Positions 54,219-64,000 of a stretch of DNA of 64,000 bases are shown here, piece after piece; the first letter of the stretch is position 1, and every line of letters begins with the position of its first letter. Position numbers and translations under genes: made by a program. The stretch comes from Nymphaea colorata. Taxonomy: Eukaryota > Streptophyta > Magnoliopsida > Nymphaeales > Nymphaeaceae. The stretch is taken from contig NC_045140.1 of NCBI RefSeq assembly GCF_008831285.2, positions 19,280,370 to 19,344,369 on the forward strand, read 5' to 3'. The notes under the pieces were generated by a model. That model was not told the DNA's origin, made no database searches, and saw only the letters and a list, made by a program, of their open reading frames with translations.

Positions 54219-57200
54219 ATGGAGGCTTCCCGAGCAACTCAGATCTCTCCGGCCAGGTCTTTCTTTCTTTTCTGTCTCTTTCTCTCTCTTTCTTGGTCTG
54301 TAACGGTAAAGCTCGGTCATGATACGCGTTAAACCAGTTCGATATAACTGGTTAATAGAAGGCCAGTTGCTGGTTCAACTTTCATGATCAACTCTTCGCA
54401 GGAGCCTAATGAGGCAGGCCCCGAGGCAGAAGGGCCAGTCTTTTGTCTCTCGTAGAGTTTCTTAGGAAGGCATTAAAGAAGAAGAACAGTTGCTTGCTTT
54501 TGCTTTTGAACAGAGGCTAGCCATGACTGTTGTAGTTGGATAGGAGGAATGTTTATGACTTGTTAATGGATGATGCAGGTGGTGGACGAAGGAGACGGTG
54601 GCGGTGGTGACGGGCGGCAACAAGGGCATAGGATTTGAGATAGTGAGGCAGCTGGCGGAGGAGGGGCTGACGGTGGTGCTGACATCCAGGGACGTCTGCA
54701 GGGGACAGGCCGCCGTGAAATCGCTGCGCTCGATCGGCTGCACCGGCATCCTCTACCATTCCCTCGATGTGGCCGACCCTTCCTCCATCCGCGACTTCGT
54801 CTCCTGGCTCAAGACCTCACTTGGTGGCTTGGACATCCTGGTAGGTTCATAGCTTCTGACAGAAACTTTATAAATCGATTTGGTCACATGAGGTGTACGT
54901 TGTTTTGGGAGATCATCCATTGATCTTATGCTTCCAACTTCCGTGCTGATAAGAAACTTAACGAAAAAGGGGAGACTGTTGCTGAAAAAGCGGAAAAAAG
55001 TATCTAATATTATATTATATGTTTGTGGGCGGCTGTACGTGAATTACCTAACTGATGGACACCCAAGTGGAAAACGCACGTCATATACAGAGAAGGCCGG
55101 CCGAAGGTGCGAAGATAAGAATATATAGGACTAGTTAAACTTTCCCCCGGACAACTTTTCTGGTCTCGGATGGTCAAAAGTCAGGATAAATTAAACAAGC
55201 TAAAATGTCTCGGCCAAACGCTTCTTTTCTCTTCATATTAAAGTATTATAACAAATAGCAAGTAGGAACGGGGAGGCTACTTTTTTTTTTTTTTTTTTTA
55301 TGGTCAAAGTTGAGCCTTTCTTGTTTTAATCCTCTCCCTTTCTATCTCTTAAAACGTAACCAAAAGTTGTCGTGGTCTGTTCAATGGTTAGTTGGGTATT
55401 TGGCTTGTGATGTGATGAGTATGACGTTGTGCTATCTCTTTAGCATTCCTAGCATTCGGATCGGATCATAAAAAAATAAATTGTAGGGCCGAGTTGACCC
55501 GAATCGGGTATTGGGAGACCAACTCGGCCTCATAATATGTATTTGAAACTCATTTTTTATATTTATTATTATTATTGTAGACATGATGCGCTGGTGTATA
55601 AACTTTTGGCACATCGCTGATGGCTCCCTTAGAGACTTCTGCGGCCATTTCTTCTGCGGGGGCGAGAGGGAGACTCAGAAGAGAGGAGGGGGAGGGACCG
55701 GGGCAAGGGGCAGACTCAGAAGAGAGAAGGGAGAGAGACAGGGGCAAGGGCAGACTCAGAATAGAGAAGGGGAAAGAGCTCGACGCGAGGGCAACTCGGA
55801 AGGTGGAGGGTGGGAGCTCGGGACAGGAAATGGTGTTCTGTCTAGCCTGTTCCGAGGGTTAGCTCGGAACAGTTTAAGACAAGAAGTAATTTATACTCTT
55901 CTCCAGTTGTCCGTTCTATCCAGCGTGTCTAGTGGACATTGTTTGATGGAAAAATCGATTAGACAAGATCTGTTCCGCGTGTCCTATAACCATCAAACGA
56001 CCTCTTATAGTGTGCTGCCCATTACTCTCTTAGAAACATTTGATACATCACCATTTCTAGTTATTAAAAAAAAAAACCTTGAAAATTTGGTAGATATTAA
56101 ACTGGGTATCCGACATGTATGAATTTGATAGTCGGGTTGATAACTGAGCAAGTCGGGCTTGAGCTGCCAGCAAGGGCTTTGGGTAAGCTCGGGCCCAGCT
56201 TTGGGCTTGCTCAGCCCGACCAGTGCCCAACTTTTAAAAATTTAATTCACAATTTTAGTGTTGTTTGAATCAGCCTAAATTTGCTGAATCCAAATCGAAT
56301 CGGTGGCAAACTGATTTGATCTGGTGGCCTAAACCTGAGTCAAGTGCTAAATAGAAGCATTTAAAACTCTTTTACTGGTGTTACTCTTAATTTTTCTCTC
56401 TTTCTCTCTCTTCATGTTAGCTCATTTTTTGTGGTGCATGTCCAAAAGACGTGGACTACAAATTGACTGTCCAGAAAAATGTGTTAGCCATTCATTGGCT
56501 CATCGCACCGACAGGTAGCTGACTAGGCTGGGCTGGGGTTCAACCTAAAATTTAATGTCAACGGTTGAAGAGTGAAGACATTAAATGTAAACATTTTCTT
56601 TTTCTTTCTTATGGTACGGTGACATTATTTTTAAGGAGCAGTGTTGATGTTAATATAAAATGATGCCCAACCCTACTTGTAGTCATATATATATGAAGGA
56701 CAATATTAATGCCACGATCTATTTAAATAATTATAATTGAAGTTCTCATTATTTTCATTCTTTTATATCCATTTCCATCCAATGAACTACTTCTACATTA
56801 TAAAACAAGTGAACAAAACCTGTTCATGTTGATGAATATAACTCCCTGGAATTAAGTTTTAATTGATCTGTTAATAGAGTCAGCAGTCCGTACTTGTGTT
56901 TATATTAACTATTGCATGTTAAACACTATAGTGATCATGGCTGTTAGTCTTTGGGAGGGCAGTGTTGATGTTAATGGGTCCGAGTTCGACCCCTAACCAG
57001 TGGCGGAGCCACGTTGTGGTTGGTGCGGGCAATTGCTCACACCGGCCCACAAAACCCACTTTATTTACTCATAGACATTTCTTTAATTTTCACCTTTTTA
57101 CATATGAGTGCCCTTAAAGTTTGAGAATTGCAGAAACAAGCAGTGGTGTAGTCACATTGTGGTTGGTGTGGGCAGTTGCGCACACCAGTCTCTTAAAAGT

Positions 57201-60200
57201 TTTTTATTTTTAAATAAAAATCTTAAATATTTATTCTTATATATATATATATATAAGTGCCCTACCAGAAACAAGTGCCCCCTCCATCCAATTTTTCTTG
57301 CTCTGCCACTGGAAACAAGGTCAGGAATTTCTAGCTTTGCCACTGCTCCCAATGAATACATGAGCCCTTTGACCACCACCAGGCCGGGCTCGTGATCTGC
57401 ATGGGGAGCGGAGCTTGATGCACCCTCAAGCATTCAATCGCTCTGGGCCTTTGGCACTTAGTTAAGTCGGGCCGAAATGGGTTATATATTTCCAGAGAAT
57501 GTGATAAATTAGGACAAGAGAGATTTTAAGTTGAATGAATTCAACTAGTTGAATTAGGTTTTAGATAATCATTTAAGAAGGGCAAGTAACTTGGTAGTCC
57601 AACTGCCCTCTTGCTTAAACTAGAAGATGCTGAATCCTATTAGTTGAATTTAGTCATGACTTTGTGTTTAATAGTCATTGCCTATGATGGTGTTTGATAA
57701 CAAGAATGTTCTGTTTCTAGAACACATATTTCTTAGACCACATGTTTTAAAAATACTGTATTTTTATTGTAAGAAATATAGTATATGTATAACAATTTTA
57801 TTGTGATTTAAGAACAATATATATAACCATGACATGGTTATTGAATGAAGAACATGGTATTCTTGCATCATGTGTCATAAACATATGTGTTTCAAAAATA
57901 TAATGTTCTTCCCGTTAAACACCCTTTAAACCATTATGCACCTTGTCTTTTACCTGAACAAAGGTCGGCAATGGAAACTATCGATTTTAACCTAAAGCAC
58001 ATGGATTTTGTTGGATGACTTAATATCAAGTTAAAAACACATGCTCTCAAGATGTATAGAAAGGTTTTTTTTTTTTTTTAACATGGATTCCAAGTAAATG
58101 GTTTAAGCTTTTTCAGGTTCAAGAATCTGTTTAATTTACATAAAAAACAAGTTTGTATGATCAATGTTTCCTAAATTTTGGGGCATCAAGATCATATTCA
58201 TATATCATCTCCTAAATTTAATTTACAACACGAAGTCGTAGTAATTAAGTCCACTTAATCTTTATACAGTTAATCTTTATATCCAGACATGACATCTTGT
58301 TTATTGAGGTGTAAATAAGGGAAAAAATATCTTTTTCATGCACTAGAAAATCAACCCAGAAAATTTTAGATTGAACCACAAGATGGATATATCCATTTAG
58401 CGTTCAAGAGAAGAGAATGAACTTAAAAAAAGAAAAAGAAATAAAAAAAACTTTTACAAAACATATGTGAATGTGTCATTGTAAACTGTATCTATTATAT
58501 ATGGAGTGGCATATATAGCTAGTCAAAATTAGTGTTACGTTACAATAATGTCATATGCTCTGTCCAATATTATATAAATGTCCCAATATTATATAAATGT
58601 CGAAAAGTAACACTAGGGATTAATGCATACCACCAAACCTTTTCTCTTTTCCTTTTTCTTTTTCCTATTGTCTTGAGTAGATCCATGTTCTATAACGAAA
58701 ACAAGAAATTAAATAAGGTGATTAATTTCCTTTACATAAATGAGCAAGTCAATGTGGCCTGGTCAAAATATAAAGGAAATCAGTCACATTGGGTGTTGAA
58801 GTGAGAAACCTAGATCTAGTTTTTAAAATTTATTCCACTTTCTGTTTTAAAATTTATTCCACTTTCTGCCAGACTTTTTCTCGTTTGATTATTCTTATGA
58901 AGGATTTGATCCCTTTTAGGGCTCCCCACAAACTTGCCCCTTACTTAACTCTCTCTCTTACATTCACACTTTGTGTATATCCTAGTATCCTTAATTACGA
59001 ATGAAATCAACTAGTTGCCGAATGTTGCCCTTAAAAACATTGTAAATAATCTTTAAAAGTATTATAAACCATCATTGTACCATTGCTAATGCTCCACTTG
59101 CATGGTGCTTTTAGAGATAATTTTATATATTCAACTGCTAGCCGATATATATATATATATATTGAATAATTAATAAATTACATTTGAAGAAGAGACAAAT
59201 GGAAAAGTTAATAAAAAGTTAATAAGGCCGAGGTAAAGCTAGAAATTGTGTTGAGGTGAGTCGAATTAAAGTTTTTAAATTTTGGCTAGAGTCAAAATAT
59301 CATTTTTCAAAATATTTATATAGAATAAATGAAATTTAAAATTTAAATGTAAATTTAAAAAAAAAATTGAGGTGAGGTGAGAGCCCAAACAAGCTCCGGC
59401 TCCACCCCCTCATAAGGTTGGTTGCTAGCTTGAATATGGACTTTCTGGAACCATCGTGATTGGTTGGCCATGAAGGATGATAAAAACGATAGAAGACTGG
59501 ACAAAAATATGAAGTTAGGCGATTTCCGGCTAACTTTTTAGTGAGGAAAAAGTAGCAGTGGACGAGCAAGCTGACGTCGTGGTGGAATATTTTAGGTCAA
59601 TAATGCCGCTGTATCTTTCAACGACATCGACGAGAACTCGGTCGAGCATGCAGAGACTGTGATAGCCACCAACTTCAGCGGACCGAAGCTGCTGACCGAG
59701 TCTGTGCTGCCACTCTTCCGGCCCCCCGCTTCCTCCGCTCGCATCTTGAACATCAGCTCCCGCCTCGGCTTACCCAACGTACGCCTCTGAACCCACCAAT
59801 CTCATGATCTTCTTCTTCATTTATCCAATGATCTCTTCAGTTTCAAAAGCTACCACCCACCTAATCTGGCCGGAAAATATTGTTGGTATACCAGAAATTG
59901 AGAAATCCGGCGCTGAAGAGGCTGCTGGAAGACGAGGAGAGGCTGTCGGAGGTCGGCATCGAGGAGATGGTGCGGACGTTTCTGAGCCACGTGAAGCAGG
60001 GGACGTGGGAGGAGGAAGGATGGCCGAAGGTGTGGACCGACTACTCGGTGTCGAAGCTGGCGCTCAACGCCTACTCGGTGCTTTTGGCCAGGCGGCTGAA
60101 GGACCGTGGCGTGGGGGTGAACTGCTTCTGCCCTGGTTACACCATCACGTCCATGACCAAGGGCAGGGGCGTCCACACCGCCGCCGCCGCCGCGAGATCT

Positions 60201-60290
60201 GCGGTGCGGATTGTGCTCCTTCCGCCTGACGGGCACCCCACCGGAAAATTCTTCATTAAAGATCAACCTCATCACTATTGTAAGCTCTAG
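54219..60290 (+). CDS. Short-chain dehydrogenase/reductase (carbonyl reductase / menthol dehydrogenase type)
   Basis: Four exons: 54219-54256, 54579-54840, 59596-59778 and 59895-60290; 292 residues. It is a single-domain NAD(P)(H)-dependent oxidoreductase. The cofactor motif TGGNKGIG is at 24-31, the NNAA version of the NNAG motif at 102-105, the ISS serines at 153-155 and the catalytic pair Tyr211-Lys215 in DYSVSK. The stretch WPKVWTDYSVSKLALNAYSV and the CFCPGYTITSMT loop are typical of the plant group that contains menthol dehydrogenases, salutaridine reductase and Arabidopsis At3g59710. The natural substrate cannot be told from sequence. The second intron is 4.75 kb and full of small elements. 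The exons are GC-rich, unlike the introns. Start: the first ATG after the TATA box; splice phase 2 at the first intron gives R13 and then WWTKETVAVVTGG. Confidence 0.93.
56998..57345. mobile_element. hAT-type MITE, outer copy (interrupted)
   Basis: It starts CAGTGGCGGAGCCA at 56998 and ends with TAGCTTTGCCACTG at 57345, which is an inverted repeat of the start. Without the inner element it is 169 bp. The flanking 8-mers CCCCTAAC and CTCCCAAT match at five sites, and the three differences are all C/T, as expected for an old target duplication. Non-coding; a plain DNA transposon derivative. Confidence 0.75.
57141..57311. mobile_element. hAT-type MITE, inner copy with perfect target duplication
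   Basis: It is 171 bp, starts CAGTGGTGTAGTCAC and ends GCTCTGCCACTG. Perfect 8-bp direct repeats GAAACAAG lie at 57133-57140 and 57312-57319. It carries a TA run at 57238-57256. The start is similar to the outer copy (CACATTGTGGTTGGTG against CACGTTGTGGTTGGTG), so both belong to one family of about 170 bp. Confidence 0.88.
58564..58602. repeat. 19-bp tandem duplication
   Basis: CAATATTATATAAATGTC occurs twice in direct succession in the dehydrogenase intron. Confidence 0.9.
58826..58872. repeat. Tandem duplication of about 24 bp
   Basis: AAAATTTATTCCACTTTCTG occurs twice, separated by a few Ts. Confidence 0.88.
59228..59409. mobile_element. Candidate older hAT-type MITE
   Basis: About 182 bp with loosely inverted ends (GAGGTAAAGCTAGAAATTG against the inverted GGGGTGGAGCCGGAGCTTG) and near-identical flanks (TAATAAGG and TCATAAGG, seven of eight). 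The interior is AT-rich and non-coding. Confidence 0.45.
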
Positions 60291-63050
60291 TATCTGTACA
60301 TATCAGAAGCCCAAATACATGTGGCCGTTGAACAAAGGAAACAAGAACCGACACATAGATAAAGCAGAAAGGAGAACCACCAGCCACCTTGCAGTACCTT
60401 CGGACTTTCTTTGTACTTTGGCCTACATAACTCGAGTTGTTGCGCAATTTTCTCTTATGCAATCCATTTATAGAGGGAAACTAGTTATAAAGTGTTTGAT
60501 AACAAGAACAAAGTGTTGTATTAAGTGGCAGTGAGATCCAGAAATTTGTGACTACAGCTAAATGGAAGGCACATAAATGGAAATTTGCCTTTCTTCAATC
60601 GAAATCTCTCCTTCCTCAATGTCAAATTCCAGTGCTGTTGTCGCCTCTCTTTTGAACTACGTTATTCTAAGAGTTTTCTTCTTCCTTAACATGCATTGGA
60701 TTATAATTGGAATGTTTGCAGCAAATTTTGTGGCTCAAACCTCAAAATCCATCCTCTCATGTTCAATGTCCTTCAATAACCTGTCTATGTAGATATTTGC
60801 ATCACGCCACCGTGTTCATCGATGTATTGGTCTCTCTGAGAATATTAGATTGAAGCTTCATATTGCTTTCACATTAAAGACTTTAAACGTGCCTCTGTAT
60901 TTTTTTGGATTAGAAGCATTTGCCTAGGTGCACCAAAATGGGAAACCTTAGTTCACTTGCTCAAAAAGATTTGTGCTTTGCTATTTCCCTTAACTCTTTC
61001 TGTTTTGCTTAGGAAGCTAAAACAGCATTCTACTCGTTATGTCCTTCCTTAACAGGCCCTTGAACATCCTGTAAACAAGGCCTTCACCAGGAGAAAAGTA
61101 GTGGCGTTTGTTTCGTGAAACTAAAACTAGATTTTGTGAATTTACTTTAGACGTTAAACATGCATGACTCCAAATGTATTGGCCTTGTAATAAGTTAATG
61201 GAGAAAGCTTAGTATAAAATGTAGAAGCAGTTTCACGCAGCGTCACAAAAAAACACGTTTTATTCAAAAAAAACACAAAAAAAATGTTAAAAACAAATCA
61301 GCTAAAAAGGGGGAGAAAGACCTGTTTTTTAATCCAAAACGAAAGACACAAAAAAAAATACATGCTTTATTAGTGTTTTTTTTCATTTTTTGCACTTTTT
61401 CGTGTTTTTTCACGTTTTTTACTTTTTTTAGTTACCTTTATGAGAAAAACCCGCCATTTATTACCCAAAAATGACAATGTACTCAAAATTTTATGTTTCC
61501 AGACTAACTTGCAGCAACCAAACACGTCGGGTTATTTGTGGACTAGAGCAAACCATATGTATCCAACCCAGTGATGAGAAGAAACCAAATTCCTGACCAT
61601 TTGGGAGATGATTCCGAAGTACCATTTAAGAGATTCGATTCCCCAATCACAATATCCAAGTGCCTCCTGCAAATTAACGGAAACCCAATTCTTGTGGGTG
61701 GTCATTGACTTAGTAAAAGGCACGCTATTAATTATCATAGGAATTTCCAAAGCTCTACGCTTAATTTAGGCTTCGAACTAGCAGCTCTGATCCAATTATT
61801 ATCAACAATAAACACTACTATCTAATATTGAAAGAGTTTCATCGTTGTTATGCATGGCTTACTATAACTATAGGAACCCTTTCTGTAACTGGAAGCTCTG
61901 TTATTACGAGAACCATTGCTGAAACTGTAAACGAATTTATTCATGCACGATGTCTCAGGCCGCATATCTTGGTCTTCGCTGAGACGCATAGGGTTTTGTG
62001 TACTAGATTTCCATATGGGAATGTCGAACAACATGGATGTTCAGACTTATTGATCCACCTGACCTGACAACGGTGGCACATATAATTTCAAGATCAATAC
62101 TCCTCAATACCATTAGTATAACATCCGAAGACATAGTTATACCACCAACCTTACCAGCGATGCTACCCATATTTTGGTAGAGGAAGAGAGTGACAGAGAG
62201 AAAGTCCGGAAGCATCTGCATCAGGTTCTTGTTTCCATGGACCCTCAAACCCTGCAGGATTGGTTGAGGATGCTAAACCAGATTTCGACATGGCTACTCG
62301 GCCTGAGGGAATCTCAGAAACCAAAAAATAGAGTGGCTGTGAATATGACGAGAACGGAAACCCTAACTGATTCAGTAATTATTTAGTGAGAATAATCCTC
62401 ATATGACATTTCATATGACATTTCATAGTCGGCATGGGAGAGGAACTCCATTGGACAGAAGTAATCTCATGTTTCGTAGTATAGCTGACCACTTTGGACA
62501 AAGCAGAACATGATACTATCAACCATAACCTAATTGGATTAAGATACAGTGATCAACAATTTATGGATTTTAGAGTTCAGGGCTTATATCTTGTAGGTGA
62601 TCGACAGCTCTCAAATCATCTCAACAATCAGATGAGGTTTTTACAAGCCTGTATTTATGTGTACCTGATTTCTGCGGTGAAATCAGACCAGTATGAACAA
62701 CCAATGGAAGCTTTATATACAGTATTTTTGTACACAGGATGGATTTGGAAAACTATATGCTACACTACAATCATGAGCTATAACTTCTACAGGAGAAACA
62801 CAACAAGAAGCATTCAAGTCGGTAATTTCACATCAACCAAGAAGCAAAAAGAAACATTCCACGAGCATATCCGACACATCCGCACCAATCCACCTACACG
62901 TTGAACTTTCACATGGAACCTGTTCTCACGGGCTGGCTTGTTATCCAGGAGGCACCAAGAGCTTTCAACGGAGAAAACTTAGCGAGGAGCCAACAGAAAC
63001 CATCAACACTAACAGGTGTGACCACAAAATGTTCCATCACTTCAAGAACT
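60291..63050. other. 3' flanks of the dehydrogenase and NLP genes
   Basis: The two genes converge here. Apart from the inverted A/T-rich repeat at 61242-61436 and a short ATATGACATTTC duplication at 62400, no feature was recognised; the part close to 63050 is the likely 3' UTR of the NLP gene. Confidence 0.45.
61242..61436. repeat. A/T-rich inverted repeat
   Basis: GTCACAAAAAAACACG on the left is answered by CGTGTTTTTTCACG on the right, with A-runs on one arm and T-runs on the other; a hairpin of about 195 bases is possible. It may be a decayed MITE. Confidence 0.45.
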
Positions 63051-64000
63051 TTAGCCCGACAAATTGCTAGTACTACCAGAGCTGTTCAAAGATGAATCAC
63101 GAACCAAAAGCTTAAGACTGCTAGCTCCAATTGAGTCCATGATGTCAATACACTCCCGCAGATCATCATCATTCACCAGCATCACCCACTCATCTTCATC
63201 ATCCAGATATTTCAGTTGAAATGTTCCAAAAGCCAGATTGAACCGCCCACCAACTTCCTCAAGCAACCGTGCACATCCTAGACAAAGTGCAAACTTAAAC
63301 CTCACTGTGTCTCCTCTATATGTAGCTTTCACTGTAATTCTGGTATCACCACTATTCATGCTCTTCTTATTCCCGTTGGAACCGCCGTGTGGGACTAAAG
63401 TTGGAGAACTTGGTTCACTGCTATTCATCAGTGAACCAGATGAGTCTGTGGTGCTTGATGAGGTAAGATGCTCCTGTTCTACGCTATCCAAAGCAGACAC
63501 CTCTTTTTGTTGTGCACCCATGGACTTGGGGCTCCTAGATGTAACATGGTGGTCAGAACTGTCAAGATTTGTGATATGCCTATTATAGCTTCCTTCATTG
63601 CATTCCTCTTTTAAGAGGTACGGTCCAGCCAGCCTTTCAGCTACCATGACCTCTGGCTTACACTCACGATGAGGCACTGGCAGTGTACACCCAAAACCAG
63701 CAGCAACAGGATCATCATCAATATCAGCAGTGGTAGTCTTACCTTGTTCGGCATCACATTCTGACATACAAGGAAATCTTGCAGATGAATCCAGCGGACA
63801 CCCACTTGCCTGTAATCTATGTATCCCTGGCTTCTCTTCAACCTGTTGGCCTGCATTTGCAGGGCTAGAATGTCTCTGTATGTCTTGCTTAGTTGCTAAC
63901 TCTGATTTCAGAAATGAAGAGCTTATCTGATCAGTGCTAGAGCAGTTAGGCTCATTGGTTTGTGTTTCTCGAGGGCCAGAAACAGATGCAAACAAACCTC
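63051..64000 (-). CDS. NIN-like (NLP) transcription factor, C-terminal part
   Basis: The frame is open from the window edge to the TAA at 63051, so only the last 316 or so residues are seen. A Ser-, Glu- and Gln-rich linker is followed by a complete PB1 domain near the C terminus: ITVKATYRGDTVRFKF with the conserved lysine, GCARLLEEVGGRF, FQLKYLDDEDEWVMLVNDDD with the acidic OPCA motif, and LRECIDIM. It ends after LKLLVRD with a short Ser/Asn-rich tail. NLP proteins are nuclear nitrate-response regulators; PB1 lets them pair with each other and with other factors. The RWP-RK DNA-binding domain should lie to the right, outside the window. The position next to SDR and OASTL genes fits NLP8/NLP9 of Arabidopsis. 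Confidence 0.93.
   Translation of the reverse strand, partial: GLFASVSGPRETQTNEPNCSSTDQISSSFLKSELATKQDIQRHSSPANAGQQVEEKPGIHRLQASGCPLDSSARFPCMSECDAEQGKTTTADIDDDPVAAGFGCTLPVPHRECKPEVMVAERLAGPYLLKEECNEGSYNRHITNLDSSDHHVTSRSPKSMGAQQKEVSALDSVEQEHLTSSSTTDSSGSLMNSSEPSSPTLVPHGGSNGNKKSMNSGDTRITVKATYRGDTVRFKFALCLGCARLLEEVGGRFNLAFGTFQLKYLDDEDEWVMLVNDDDLRECIDIMDSIGASSLKLLVRDSSLNSSGSTSNLSG

Larger units (their letters stand above)
54841..59595 (+). other. 4.75-kb second intron of the dehydrogenase gene
   Basis: GT-AG intron with the nested hAT-type elements (56998-57345), a further candidate element (59228-59409), short tandem duplications (58564-58602 and 58826-58872) and TA runs. A G/A-rich purine stretch at 55660-55800 encodes nothing recognisable. 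Confidence 0.7.

Overview
The window is nuclear DNA from a flowering plant. The genes have many GT-AG introns, the exons encode plant-type proteins (plastidic cysteine synthase, a CaS-like thylakoid protein, a NIN-like transcription factor), and introns and intergenic DNA are AT-rich with many CT/GA, TA and GT microsatellites. Two genes (the membrane protein near 39.3 kb and the dehydrogenase at 54-60 kb) have GC-rich exons while their neighbours do not. The species cannot be fixed from sequence alone; an early-diverging angiosperm or a monocot would fit.

Layout, left to right: the last five exons of an APH-1 gamma-secretase subunit (+, 3.8-9.6 kb), with a broken Copia fossil in the long intron before them; a METTL18-type histidine methyltransferase gene of seven coding exons (-, 16.1-11.3 kb); a possible two-exon small gene (-, 19.0-18.7 kb); a 13-exon CaS/rhodanese-like chloroplast protein gene (+, 20.0-30.3 kb); a repeat-rich stretch with a second Copia fossil (31-34 kb); an intronless-CDS U5 snRNP 40-kDa WD40 protein with a 5' UTR intron (-, 36.6-34.9 kb); a four-helix membrane protein gene carrying a one-base frameshift (+, 39.3-39.9 kb); a ten-exon plastidic O-acetylserine(thiol)lyase gene (+, 43.2-49.8 kb); a 64-bp minisatellite (52.2-52.8 kb); a four-exon short-chain dehydrogenase (+, 54.2-60.3 kb) whose 4.75-kb intron holds a nested pair of small hAT-type elements; and the 3' end of a NIN-like (NLP) transcription factor (-, 63.05 kb to the window edge).

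The genes do not form an operon or a single pathway. Their order is informative: from memory of the Arabidopsis map, NLP, SDR, OASTL and rhodanese-like genes lie in the same order on chromosome 3 (At3g59580-At3g59780), and NLP, OASTL and the U5-40K WD40 gene lie in the same order on chromosome 2 (At2g43500-At2g43770). The window looks like one unduplicated copy of a block that Arabidopsis holds as two partly emptied copies.

I found no undescribed multi-gene system. The most notable local signals are two GC-AG introns in the rhodanese-like gene, a 29-bp duplication of a splice acceptor in the cysteine synthase gene whose copies differ only at the acceptor base, the nested hAT elements with a perfect 8-bp target duplication, and the frameshifted membrane protein.
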